A DNA stretch of 64,000 nucleotides from Polytrichum commune (Eukaryota > Streptophyta > Polytrichopsida > Polytrichales > Polytrichaceae). Of the stretch, positions 45,846-57,339 are shown piece by piece. Within the stretch, counting starts at the first letter, position 1; each line of letters starts with the position of its first letter. The stretch lies in the NCBI GenBank assembly GCA_950295325.1, contig OX485804.1:17236001-17300000 (forward strand). The letters run 5' to 3'. A model generated the notes under the pieces. That model was given only the letters and a program-made list of their open reading frames with translations, did not search any database and had not been told where the DNA came from. The translations under genes were made by a program, and so were the position numbers.

Positions 45846-45994
45846 AACACCTTCTACTATGCATCATGGAACCATTACCTTTATGGTTAACTGTGCTGGG
45901 TATACTATATTTGAGATGCATTTATCAGTTTTTGAAAGTGGAATTTTATCTATCAATGGAAGCCATTTGATTCGAAAATAATAAAATTAAACAA

Positions 45995-46405
45995 ATGCAT
46001 TTGAATTGCATGAACAACAACTCCACAGGGCAGTCAGCCGTCAGCCGCAGCTGTCTACATGAAATAAAGCAATTAAATAACTTGAAGCAGGGCCCGACCA
46101 CGGGAGGATTGGACGTAAAAGAAATAGATCTGGAAAGAAATCCTTACGAGCTCCCTCAAAGAAACACTGCGCTCCGGGACACACACACGGCACAGGACCT
46201 CGCCGCGCCCTTCGCCAGGTGGTCAGTGACGGGGCCCACATCCTCGTACTCAGTTCCCCGGGTCTTGTCCACTTACAGCACGCCATGTGGCCAAACTTGG
46301 GCACTTGCCTGGTTCGGAGATTCCCATGGGTTCCACTATTGCGGCTGCTTAGCTGGCACCACGTGGCTCTATTCCAGGGGTGTGTGGTGTCCTCATTATA
46401 ATTAG
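45995..46405. other. GC-rich island of unknown nature
   Basis: Composition jumps from AT-rich to GC-rich between about 46020 and 46380. Both strands carry long open frames as a result (136 codons on +, 87 on -). Neither has a motif I know. It could be a gene fragment captured by a transposon, since a family A MITE starts 50 bp away, or an exon of an unrecognised gene. Confidence 0.4.
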
Positions 46406-46456
46406 GAACGTAAATGTGGTGTGGCTATATTGGAGGTGTTATTAGTAACGTTGTGG

Positions 46457-46970
46457 TTAGGGCCACTTCGCAAATGAGACTGAGAGCCCGTGACCAGTAA
46501 GTACACTTCAAGCACTCTCATTGGTAGAAAAAGGCGGAGCCGGTCCAAGTTCGCTTCACATTATGCTTGACGGACCAACGGAGCATGTGAATGCAAGATG
46601 GATGTAAAGTCTACGTGGATCCCTACATGCATCCAATGGATCATGTTTCATGGTCACTTGGATTATTTTTAAAAACCAACTCTTGGAGGTAGGCCTAACA
46701 CAAAACCATTGGGAGAATATGGCACTTTGAACGCTCACAACGATTGTTTTATTCTATTATTTTATCATGGTTGAGGACCCGCCTGAATAGAAATTCATTG
46801 AAATAGCATTTGGTTTAGGGCCAGGTCACATATGACTTCACACTACACTGCAGGGTCCGTGACCACACTACGTGATTTTGGAGGTGTCTTGGGACAGGCT
46901 TTGGACACTTTCTTTTGGACTCTAACAATAACATGGTCACGGCTCCTGGCTCTTGTGTGCAGTGGCCCCA
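46457..46970 (-). mobile_element. Family A MITE, nearly full copy
   Basis: Starts TTA-GGGCCACTTCGCAAATG and ends CTTGTGTGCAGTGGCCC. The interior is the complement of the 8804-9308 copy (CACTCTCATTGGTAGAAAAA, GATGGATGTAAAGTCTACGT). The TTA on the left has no exact partner on the right (CAA). Confidence 0.75.
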
Positions 46971-47097
46971 AGGTTGATGTTTTGAAGTCTTGCCTTGTTT
47001 ACTACCCATCTATTTGTTGGGTTTTCTATTGAAAATTAATTCATTAGCATTACATACATGCATTACATGAAAACAATTGGTTTAGTGTGGCCCACAC

Positions 47098-47099
<2 letters not shown>

Positions 47100-47129
<30 letters not shown>

Positions 47130-47131
47130 AA
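47100..47131. repeat. (GATA)n microsatellite
   Basis: About seven and a half GATA units. Confidence 0.85.
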
Positions 47132-48390
47132 ATCCGGTCCCAATTTAAGGGGCCGGCGTGAATGAAGCGTTTGTTCGTATTGTCAAATGACCCGATGCCC
47201 GCCAGACAAGGGGAAATTTGGACAGTACTACTCTCCCCTTTCGAGGATGGACACTATAGTAACCGGAAGACAAATAAGAGTAACCCACTGTAGTTGTTAG
47301 CAAGTAATTACGTTTGTGTTATAGTATAAGTTGTGGTTTGTTGTGTTGGTGGTCGCCAAGTCATGTTTCCTCGGTTGGTTGAGGGAGGATGTTTGTACTA
47401 CACTTAGAGGCCCACACTACATTACATTTGAGTTGCTATCAATCGTTTCATTCCAATAATATTAATTACAAAATTTCACTTAAGTTTTTCAGCATGAATA
47501 TGCCAATGCAATGATGTGAGAATAAACATAATGTAATTCCAAACAAAATCAGACTTATTCCCGGTCCCACCCAATGTATAGACTCAAGTAAACAATGTTA
47601 TGTATTCATCGTCAACCCATGTTTCTTGGTGGACATTTGCAAACTTTTAGGGGGAGGGGTCTATGTTGGGATAAGGCCCAAGGTTTGTGACTTACAACCC
47701 CTAACAAAACTTTCAATTGTTTTTTGAACCCAACAAAAAACCGTTGCCTATGTCACCCAACTTCAATATATATATGTTCACTTCCACTTAGTAAATAAAC
47801 AATTGATTAGATTTCATTTCCAAAGGGAAACTGTCAATAAAGCATGTATTTAACTTGGAAGTTACGAATATTCAAAATTCCTCATTAGCATTGAGGTAAT
47901 GATTTTTGTCATTTAAAAAGTGAACTTCAAATAATGTGCTAATTTTAGCTAGTTTGTTTTATAATATCTTAATTAATATCTTCTACTTTCACAAGTATTC
48001 ATACACATTCAAACTAAACTGAACTCAATTAAAAGTAATTGAGTACATTTAGTTTCACGAGTGCATACAAGACCATAAATCCTATCAAGATGGAAACTCT
48101 CCCACTGATGTGGGCCAATTCTTGGTCCTAGTGTGGGGCATGGTATGAGATAAACCTACACTAGAATACTCTCTCTCACTCCCTCCTACTATTTGGTCAA
48201 ACCTAGTAGGTGGGTTAAAAAAATTTAAGCAGATAAAAGCAAATGATAATTACATGACCTTGAGCTGCAATTCTCCCACACTTTTTCCCTCGTTGGCTTC
48301 AAAGCCTTTCAAATGTCATGGTTGTGCGTTTACACAACCATAATGAAAATGCTTGCTTGCACCAACACCAACAATAAAGCCGTAAACCTA
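47132..48390. other. Intergenic; contains repeat fragment at 48061-48160
   Basis: AT-rich. No gene seen. The segment CTATCAAGATGGAAACTCTC and CCACTGATGTGGGCCAATTC at about 48080-48120 matches the fragment at 1230-1275. Confidence 0.5.
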
Positions 48391-48770
48391 AGGTAGACAA
48401 CCCGTATTCAATTATTTTGATTTATTGGGACATCTACATCTACATTTGAGTGGTATGTGGTTAGGTGTGGCTCCAATAATGGATATCAAATAAACATTTA
48501 TTTAAAAGAGAGCGGACTCGTGCTCAAAATACGATAACCATTCTAGGTTCAGTAGTCGACGTAATTAGAGAGAGGGACTTGTAAGATAACTGATCGAGAA
48601 TGAAAATCTTCATTTTGATAATAAAATGTTCATACAAGCTCAAAAAGTTACGTGGAAAGTGGCCCCATCCTCAATTTAGATTTGCTAACCATCTCATACT
48701 AATTGCATGTTTCTATCACAAGAGAAGAGGGATAGCCAAGAGAGTAACCATTTTAAGGCCTACCAACCTT
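48391..48770 (-). mobile_element. Family C MITE, reverse orientation
   Basis: Begins AAGGTAGACAACCCGTATTC and ends AGTAACCATTTTAAGGCC. Interior landmarks are the complement of the 27409-27787 copy (TTTGAGTGGTATGTGGTTAG, GATTTGCTAACCATCTCATA). Confidence 0.8.
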
Positions 48771-48809
48771 CTTTTAATTGCATGTTATCTTCAATGTGTA
48801 CAAGCAAGT

Positions 48810-48810
<1 letters not shown>

Positions 48811-48857
<47 letters not shown>
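48811..48857. repeat. (CT)n microsatellite
   Basis: About 23 CT dinucleotides without interruption. Confidence 0.9.
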
Positions 48858-48861
<4 letters not shown>

Positions 48862-48890
48862 GCATTGGCATACATGTGAACAAGCACAAT

Positions 48891-49026
48891 ATTATTCAAA
48901 TCCATAACAATGTTTTGTGAGATTGATAGTATTATGTGAAATATTCTTCATATATCAGTATGAATGTGGAGAATATTCCACACAATACTATCAATCCCAC
49001 AAAACATTGTTACGGATTTGAATAAT
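48891..49026. repeat. Hairpin with 57-58-bp arms and a loop of about 20 bp
   Basis: ATTATTCAAATCCATAACAA at the left is mirrored by TTGTTACGGATTTGAATAAT at the right. The arms pair through GATTGATAGTATTATGTG / CACAATACTATCAATC with only a few mismatches. Confidence 0.85.
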
Positions 49027-50105
49027 GTTATGCCACTACGAGTGCATGTATATTCCTTAAAAGCGATGGCACCCCTTGTTTATTGGTTGTTTGATGGGTT
49101 CAATCGTCTCATGGTGCGACACGTGGCACACATCATGTGGCTCCATCTCTTATTGCATGAAGCCGGGGGGCCACAACCGTGTTAAGCTTACAAGGTGTGA
49201 AAAAAGCACCGATTGGTGGGTCTCACACGGCATCTCTAAGTATGTGTGGTGAAAACCACATATCATCCATTGGTTTGTGGGTTAAGGCATCCCAAAATAG
49301 TACTAGTTGGGGGTTCCCACCCTTGAATGTCGAATATTGTATCGATTGTGGTCCCGACGTATGCTTGTTGGGTCCTTTATCGAAAGTTTATTCATTGGCC
49401 CTCTCCCATGCCAAAAAGAATTAGCCACAAGGAAAAAAAGAATACAAGAGATCTCCACATGGGGTATTGGTTGGGCACATTGCTCAAGCACAAACCTATG
49501 ATATATCATCACTTCGAGTTCACATACTATCATCCCTCATGCTTCCTTCTAGTGGTTCACACAACCCTTAGGTTAGTGTTTTTTTCCTCTGCTTTTACTA
49601 CTTAAACATGAACTCATTCTTGTGACCTTTCAAAGGGTATAACTTAATGTGTTGAATTGCAGTTCCGCAACTGCTTAGATTAAGTCAAGTTTACTTATTA
49701 ACACGTGAAGAAACATGAACATATGTCAGCGCACGTGCCAATTGTAGAGATTAGAATGAACTACTTTCAACTCCCATTTTTGGTCCAATGCTACATGGAT
49801 TATTAAATGAGCGTTGTAATATGTATTTGACTCATACGAAATGCATGAAATTAGTGACTAACGAGCCTTTTTAGTGTGATGCTCTCACTCGGAACAAAAC
49901 CCATCTCATATTGCAACCCTCGATAAGTCATGCAATACCTAGTGTTTTCCGTGTAGAGGGAGGGTGGGGGGTTATAATGTGGTATTTCTTTAATCGGTAT
50001 TTTTTGATAATCTAAGTTATTTGGATCATGTATAGTCAAAATCAAACATGTTATTTAATCTATGGGACCCATTTGAACTAAATCTACATTGAGAAATGGG
50101 ACACG
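49027..50105. other. Intergenic, nothing recognised
   Basis: 49300-49600 carries overlapping open frames in several phases on both strands, none with a recognisable domain. Confidence 0.45.
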
Positions 50106-50716
50106 GGTGCAAGCACGGTAAAGTGGACAACTCCTGATCCTTGCCTAGTGTTAAGTGAAAGTGATTCAATTTTATGTACTAACTTTGAATTTTGTGAAGA
50201 AATAAACCATAGACATTTTAAAAAATCTTGATCTACAAAGCCAAGAAATTTATGATGACAAAAAGAATTCCAAGAAAAGTCTACCTATTTTAGAAGACGG
50301 TGCAAGTGGCGTGCAAGTAGGTGATATTGAATAAGTGATTGTCTAAAATTTGTTTAAAATATGATAAAAATACATTAAATTGATGTTTTTCTAACAAAGT
50401 TTTGTGGTGATGCCCTCAAGTAGATAATGAATTCAAGGAATATAAAAAAATTCTAACTTCAAAATAGTTAAGGTCATGAAATCTACATCCAAAACCAGAC
50501 TCAATCATTTGTTTTTGAGCATCACTTTTGATGCTAAGTATTGAAGATCTCAACTTGATATTCTACATTTGAGTATTTAACACAACAATAGAGGTCATCA
50601 TAAAAAAAATTCCAATTTAAATAACTCTTTGCTACTACTTTTAGGCCTTTGACCAAAAAAATGATGGTTTTAGTATACCAGAGCACTTTTTTGGTCCACT
50701 TTACCACGCTTGCACC
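50106..50716. mobile_element. Miniature element with 23-bp terminal inverted repeats
   Basis: The left end GGTGCAAGCACGGTAAAG(TGGAC) and the right end (GTCCA)CTTTACCACGCTTGCACC match at 21 of 23 positions. The 610-bp interior is AT-rich without coding capacity. Target duplication is not clear, so the superfamily is open. Confidence 0.75.
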
Positions 50717-51439
50717 GAGGTTCTCTACCCATTGTTATGTCTTGTCGTGTGAGCCCCTTGGTGTGTGATTTGTGCCATGTGAGTTTGGCCATTAAAGATC
50801 GCTAGAATCTCGGATACAAAGCCATTTCAAAAAACTTGTGTATGAAATGTTCGAGGCTCTTGAACTTAGTATGGTCCACACTAACTTCAATTAAAAATGT
50901 AAGTATTGGATAAGGATGTGTGGTGCTAAAGGAAGACTACCGTAGGTATATATAAGTAGCTGAAGACTTGTCCACAACTTGGGAAATTGAGTTTGCTCCA
51001 AGTTATACACAAGCACACGAACAAATCTAGAGCTCACACCGCTCACTTCCTATTCCTACCACTTGTTCAACTTGACCATATCAATGCGATGATCACATAT
51101 TGGGAGAAACGCTAGCCATTTCTAGGCTTAGTGTCTCTTGGAAGTAGTCCAATTAAAGTTGGCCGTCCAACGCCAAACATTAGGGTATACAATACAAGCT
51201 ATATCAAGTAAACCAAGCACTACAAAACATAGACGAATCAAAAGATTTTGATTAAATTTTGTTCGTCTAGACTTGTAAGTGGGCAAAGTATGTAGGCCCA
51301 TAAGTTTGGCTTGGAACAAAACCCTAGTAGAAAGGGCGGGGCACGGTGGGTGGGGTGTGTGATGCCTCAAAAGATAACAAGCATCATGTGTGGCATTCTC
51401 CTACATGAAAAATCGTCCCCATTGTGTAGCTAAGGACCA

Positions 51440-51565
51440 TAATTTGTGTCATTCATGTATGTACTAAAGTATGTGTCATTCATGCCCATATTAAAGTATG
51501 TGTCATTCGTGTCCGTACTAAAGTATGTGTCATTCATGCCCATACTAAAGTATGTGTATATGTTA
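51440..51565. repeat. 27-bp minisatellite, four units
   Basis: TAAAGTATGTGT recurs at 51465, 51492, 51519 and 51546, exactly 27 bp apart, separated by CATTCRTGYCCRTA-like spacers. Confidence 0.9.
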
Positions 51566-53479
51566 TGGATAATGTACATGCTAATTGACACAATATGTGA
51601 CATTTTTTAAAGATTCTAGACATCAAATGAAACTCACCCTTCGATTATATCCATTTTAGGTACAATCTCATAATAGGTGCACAAACCTTAGTGACAAATA
51701 ATATGTGAACAAAGATGCCTTCCAATGCAAAAAGCATCAATCGTGTTTTATACATTCGAATCTGCCCCCGGACAAAGGATAATAACATGCAAACGAAAAA
51801 GCTCTTAATTCATGTTTTTGCTTCATTAGGAGCCATATCTATTTATCTTTGTTGAAGTTGGGACCACATTGGAAACAAACTTCTCTCCAAACTTGTTATT
51901 TCAGTTTACTATGCATCAACTTTATTACAAACACGTGCCAAAATCCAAGCACTTTGTATGCACTAGCCACGTTATATATAGTCACTAGACGTATGGTTGA
52001 GGAATTGCTAGTACCTATAATATGTGCGGGACTAGCAACTAATGGAACTATGATACACCTCTCTTGGTATACCTTCCATGCACACACTTAACATAAGTAC
52101 TTGTCCTCCTACGTCATTGACCCCTGGATGTGACCATGTATGTTCTATGAACGTACACTCTATTCACTCCTGTTTCTGTCTTGCAACGAGACCAGGGTTT
52201 GATCTTCTAAATAGGTATCATGACTTTTGCTAGATTTTGTTGAAGGTTCATGTAAGTGGGTTGCATGGGAGGACTCAAGAGACGCGTGGGATAATTCACT
52301 CCTAAATTATCAAAGGCCTTTTTGATGGAGAACTTGCGTGGGTAGTAGAATTGTTGACATTGTTGTTTGGTTGATTTCGATTACTTCTTAACCCTTATCC
52401 TCTCGGGATGTTAACCTTGTTGACAAAGTTCACCTAATTCTTTCATCCATACCAAACGTAGATTTCAATTGCAATTAGATAAAATCCACTTTGAGGTTAT
52501 CAAAGTGGACAATTCACAATTCCGAGGTTGTGGGCATTGTTGTGGATGGCATGAGAAGATTTGTGTCAAAATAGTGGAATGAAGTATTACCGACTGTAGT
52601 TGTATTGCATACAAGCCCATACCCACATGACATGCATAACATTACACAACTTCTTGGTTGCATTTTGTGGGATTAAGTATCACATGAGCATGATTATCAT
52701 GTAATTCCGGGATATTTTGTGTACATGGAGCATTCACATTGTTACGTGTGAAATTGTCGACCAACAAATATAAAGTATCAGACTATTCTAATGATAATCT
52801 CTTTCTTTAGAAAGAGACCATCGTGTAGTTGCTTAGTGATGTTCAACGAATGGGGTTTTAGATTTATCATGTTTCCACGACATGCTTGTATGTAAATCTG
52901 AGCCAAGCTTACAAAATGGTCTACAAGTTTAAGGATATTTGTTGTTGGGCTCTCACCAAAATCTTTTCATGACCATCCTTTTCATGTGAACCCTTCCACA
53001 AAATAAGTTATAATAAAATCAAAGAGTTGTGAGATTCTAAAGTATCATGCAAATATATCTCTTGGTTTTGTGTTAAGGCAGAAAAATCGAAAACGGTGAA
53101 TGACCACTAGTGGTGCACTAGACCTGGTGTGGACCCAAACTAGATAATTGTGAAAGTGGTGGTCCGAAAAGGATGCAAGGGTAGGTGGGATGTAGTGATT
53201 GACAAGATAGGTGTTGTTTTACACCACTTGTGATCACTTTCGGGTGCCATTGAGTTAGCCGTTTTGTGTGCATTCGTATGCAAAGTAGGGTATTTTGATG
53301 CTCATATTAGGTAGACTCTACTATACAAGTAGGGGATTTGACTTACTTGCATTTTTGGGTAATGTAACTACTTTTCTACATTGAATAGATGTATGAAACA
53401 ACTTGCATTCCTCTTTCTCTACTCCATCTTTGAAAAATATTTGCACAAATTTCAAGCCACTCTTTTTGGTTGAATCAGC
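51566..53479. other. Intergenic, nothing recognised
   Basis: AT-rich. The 80-codon frames near 51850-52090 on both strands overlap each other and show no family features. Confidence 0.45.
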
Positions 53480-54640
53480 TTAGTTTCACAATTTTCCATA
53501 TTTCTAACTTAGACCCACTTTTTGGAGATGGGCTTGACGCAAAATCCGGTAAAATGTTAAACTTTATCCATTGCATGTCATGTAGGACTTGTACATGTGG
53601 TTTGTTTATTCATTTAAAATTCCTTGACTCAGTAGGCCTTCAAGCTCTAGTGTAAAGTGAAGTAGAACAAATTTGACATTTTTCAACACAAAGAGATTTT
53701 AGATTACAATGGTCACAAACCCTCAAGCTCTAGTGTAAATTTCCCTAAGTTTGTTAAGTAATCATGTGATGGTTTTGTGCATGAGAGTGTGATTACAAGA
53801 AAGATTCATACCCCATGGATGTGGGATTCGAGGAAGTTATTATTCTACAACATTGTCATCCATTTTAGTTGCAAGGATTCATGGAGTATATGGGTTTGTT
53901 ATATACACTCAAACTTCCTTGGTCCCATGGGCTCTCATACTCTAGTGTAAAGTGAAGTAGGACGGTCTTGGCGTTTTCCACCAATGAGAGATTTTAAAAT
54001 TCAATGCTTGCAAGCCCTCAAGCTTTAGTTTGATTCGAGGAAGTTGTTCTTTTGTAATATGGTCATCCATACTAATTGCAAGGAATCGTGGCATGTTGAT
54101 ATATTATAGGTTTATTCACGCATTCAAACTTCCTTGTTCCTTTAGGCCCTCAACCTCTAGTGTAAGGTAAGCAAATTGTAAAGGGACACTTTTAGCTCTA
54201 CTCCCACTTCTCATAGGATGTGAAATGTCCACTTAGGGCAAGAGGATTGCCAAATCCAAATGGTGCCCATAGTCAAGTTCTCATAGTTTGTGGAGCTCAT
54301 AAATATCTCATTCATTGCCAAAGTGAAGATTTCTTTGAACATTAAAGATTACATAAATCCTTCATGATTATGCTCACTATTGAAGCCATAATTGTTAACA
54401 AATTTTGAGCATGTAGTCAAATCTCTTTTGAATGCATGTCTTTTTGGTGCGTGTTCTTAGATCCACACCTAAGCATGTATCACTCAAATTCATGTGTATG
54501 ATCATGAGAAGTGATTGAATAAAACCCACTTCCTTTAAAACTGAATTGAGATGGTCTCGGCTTTTTCCTCTGATGAGGGATTTTAGATTTTAATGGACTC
54601 AAGCCCTCATGGTCTAGTGTAAAGTGCCCTTGTTGTGCCT
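53480..54640 (+). mobile_element. Family A remnants, interrupted by a family C element (about 54177-54533)
   Basis: The A right-arm blocks occur repeatedly: CCTCAAGCTCTAGTGTAAA (53709), CTCTAGTGTAAAGTGAAGTA (53650, 53941), CCACCAATGAGAGATTTTA. The A sequence stops after CTCTAGTGTAAGGTAAGC and resumes at GATGGTCTCGGCTTTTTCC. Between them is a family C copy (CTCCCACTTCTCATAGGATG to CCCACTTCCTTTAA). Confidence 0.65.
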
Positions 54641-54654
54641 ATATAAAGTAACGT

Positions 54655-54937
54655 GGCTAATTACGTTACTTGTCTTGATTGGACACCAATAATTAAGTGG
54701 TAGGTGGTTAGATGTGGCCACAAAAATAGATACCAAAAGGGAATGTGTGTAAAAGAGATTGGACTATGAGCACAAAATATGGTCACCATTCTACGTTCAA
54801 TGATAAGCATAATTAGAAAGGTCCTAGATGACCATTTAATGAGTACAAGAAACTCCACTTTGATTATGAGTAAACATTCATATCTAATACAAAAGTTGAG
54901 AGATGAGAATACTACAAAAAGTTTGGTGTCTGCTTCT
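54655..54937 (-). mobile_element. Family C MITE, reverse orientation, cut by family D
   Basis: Contains GGACACCAATAATTAAGTGG, AAAGAGATTGGACTATGAGC and GACCATTTAATGAGTAC as the complement of family C. It ends where the D element at 54938 begins. Confidence 0.65.
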
Positions 54938-55359
54938 CACGGGGAGGTTACTTCATTGTCAAGTTGAACACCACGTGCGAACAAAGTTTGCTACCCCTAT
55001 ATTACATGCCATAGATAATTTTAAAATTTATGATTTTTTTTTCTACATATACATAACCATTGATAGTATCTTTTGTATATTGTTTTTTGAAAATTTTAGT
55101 CATCTTCATTGTTTGTAGTAAAATTTTTAGTTCAATTTTGCGTCATTCTAGCTAGAAACGGTATGTTTTATATAAAAAAATCATCAAATTCAGTTACCAT
55201 TTTTACTATGTAATGCGTACTCTGTATATCTACTTATGAAAGAAAAATTGATTAAATCTTGACCCATTTTGGTGATGTTTTATGTAAAAATCATGATTTT
55301 TTACATATAAAGTGTTCGCACGCGGTTGTTCAACTTTACAATGGAGTGACCTCCCCGTG
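54938..55359 (+). mobile_element. Family D hAT-like MITE, 422 bp
   Basis: Ends CACGGGGAGGTTACTTCATT and CAATGGAGTGACCTCCCCGT(G). The flanking octamers CTGCTTCT and CCTCTTCT match at 6 of 8 positions. The interior is collinear with the copies at 37639 and 40128. Confidence 0.85.
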
Positions 55360-55826
55360 CCTCTTCTTTGTACCCGGGGTGTGTCACTGTGTGTGCACGT
55401 GGCCCTAATTTAGTTAATATCTCGAAAGCTTATGGGACACTGCAACATCTTGAGACGTGGGCTTGTTTACGCAAAAACCATTAGGCCATGGCTCTTGAAA
55501 ATTCTATAATTCTCATTGGTTGAGAGTGTCATGGCCCCCCACTTTAGGTTTACATGAAGGCAACTTTGGACTATAACCCATAACATTTTTAGTACATGAA
55601 CTCACACATGGCAAGTATGGACAACGTTGATTGGGATTGTAGGAGAAAATTTCAAGACAACTCCTGAAAGTAGGCATGACAAAATGTGCAATGGGAATTT
55701 GGGTTACACTACAAGCTTGTGACTCCAAAAGACTTTGGGTTATAGTCCATGGACTTCTCTATGCTTTCATCCAAGAAACATGGTACCATGGTCTAATGCC
55801 TTTAGTGTAAATATGCCCCAAACTCC

Positions 55827-56358
55827 ATTAATTATAGGTAGAGTGACTACATCCTCGATTTCAATTTTCTAACCTTTTCATACTAAGGGTCGGTTTAGAC
55901 TATAGGGAAGAAGTGCACCAATCACTGAAGAATTTTCACCCAATACAAGGCTATTTGAGTGCACGGTTGGTATGACAAACAAGATGCAAAAAATGACAAT
56001 AAAAACGTGCCTCAAGTTGGAGGTCTTCGGATGTCAAGTTTCTTGTATGAGGGTTTGAAGTTGCCCAAGAAACTTGACCTCCGGAGAACTCCCCTAACCA
56101 AAAATGTTGTCATGTTGGCAACCATGCCATTCTTTCATCTAGGCTTGGAGTTCTCCACCGAAGAAGTCTTGGCCGTAGTGTGCCTGGTTGGTGAAGAACC
56201 CCGTTCGTAGCCAATCATATTGCTCCATTCCCCTACGATACTTGACTAGTGCACTTCTTCACTGTAATGCAATCAAAAGCAACCCTAATAGCGTGCCTCA
56301 TATCCTAGGAGATCTGGACTAGTTAGGAAAGGTAACCGTGCAAGACTCATCTACCTTT
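55827..56358 (-). mobile_element. Family C MITE split by another Tourist-like element
   Basis: The left part has CTCGATTTCAATTTTCTAAC. The right part resumes GCGTGCCTCATATCCTAGGA and ends CATCTACCTTTAG, the complement of family C. The interruption is 55887-56285. Confidence 0.75.
55884..56288. mobile_element. Tourist-like MITE nested in family C, TAA target duplication
   Basis: TAA at 55884-55886 and 56286-56288. The left end GGGTCGGTTTAGACTATAGG resembles the element at 62923; the right end is GCAACCC. Inside lie AAGAAGTGCACCAATC / GACTAGTGCACTTCTT (written as in the sequence) and a hairpin GTCAAGTTTCTTG / CAAGAAACTTGAC. Confidence 0.75.
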
Positions 56359-57339
56359 AGAGCAAGCCCACTCATCCTACATATGCATCTGCATTTGCAC
56401 TTTTTCATGTGCAATGTACATGCAAATGCATGATAAGATCTTACTCGTGCCGGTGTTTGGAGGAGACGGATGAAAAGTAAGATTGACCTGCTAAACCTCC
56501 TGCATTTGTGAGAGACATGCAAGGAGGGTTTTATATAGTTATGTAAACCTCTGAACTACATTTCTCGAAGCAAATGCGTTTGAGAAATAACCGGTTGAGG
56601 TTTGATTTTAATCTTCCGGAACATTTACCCATCACATATGAACCGGGTGAGTTTGAGAAATAACCAGCTGAAGTTCACGACTTTACAAAAATGACCGAGG
56701 CAATTCAAGAAAGAGTATTGAAAACAATGCAGGATGAGTGGGCAGCTTTGCATGGGTGTTCATGGACGGAGGCCACTTTTCGTTCCCAATGCGGATGCAG
56801 ATCCAGGAATGACTGGGCTTGATCTTACTATAGCGTAAAGGTCAATGAGATGTTGGGAGGCCGGGGCCCATACCCATAAGTGAGCGATCACTATAACTCC
56901 CCTGGAAAGAAATGAAGCGAACGGAGGGAGGCTATCTTTTACTCCCTCCTTTTCTTTCCTTTCCTCTCCTCTGTCGTCGTCCCCTTGCCCCTGCTGTTCC
57001 TCCGCCAGGCTGCTTCGTCTCCCTTCGCGCTCTCCCTCTTCGTCCTCTCTATCTCCATCGCCTCTTCCCGACCGACTGGAAGCCTCCGCAATTTCGTTCT
57101 CACAGTTCGCTAAACAAATGGCCAGAAATTGCAGCCACTAATCAGCACGCCAGGCTCCCGGGATCTGCCACTATGCTACGCGACTGAAAGCAAGCAAATC
57201 GAGTCCGGGATCCACGAAACGTAACTACGTTTGGCCTCACATTCTTCGGAAGCCACGTTAGGGACCTTTGCCTTTGGAGCGTCGGAGGAAAGTTGAGAGG
57301 AAGTCGACGGATACGCAATTGTCGCACTGTGGAGCGCCA
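56359..57339 (+). promoter_or_regulatory. Upstream region of the REF/SRPP-like gene
   Basis: From about 56740 the composition becomes richer in G and C, with a strong CT-rich stretch at 56937-57065 (CTCCCTCCTTTTCTTTCCTT and on). This is typical of plant core promoter or leader DNA. Start site not determined. Confidence 0.45.
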
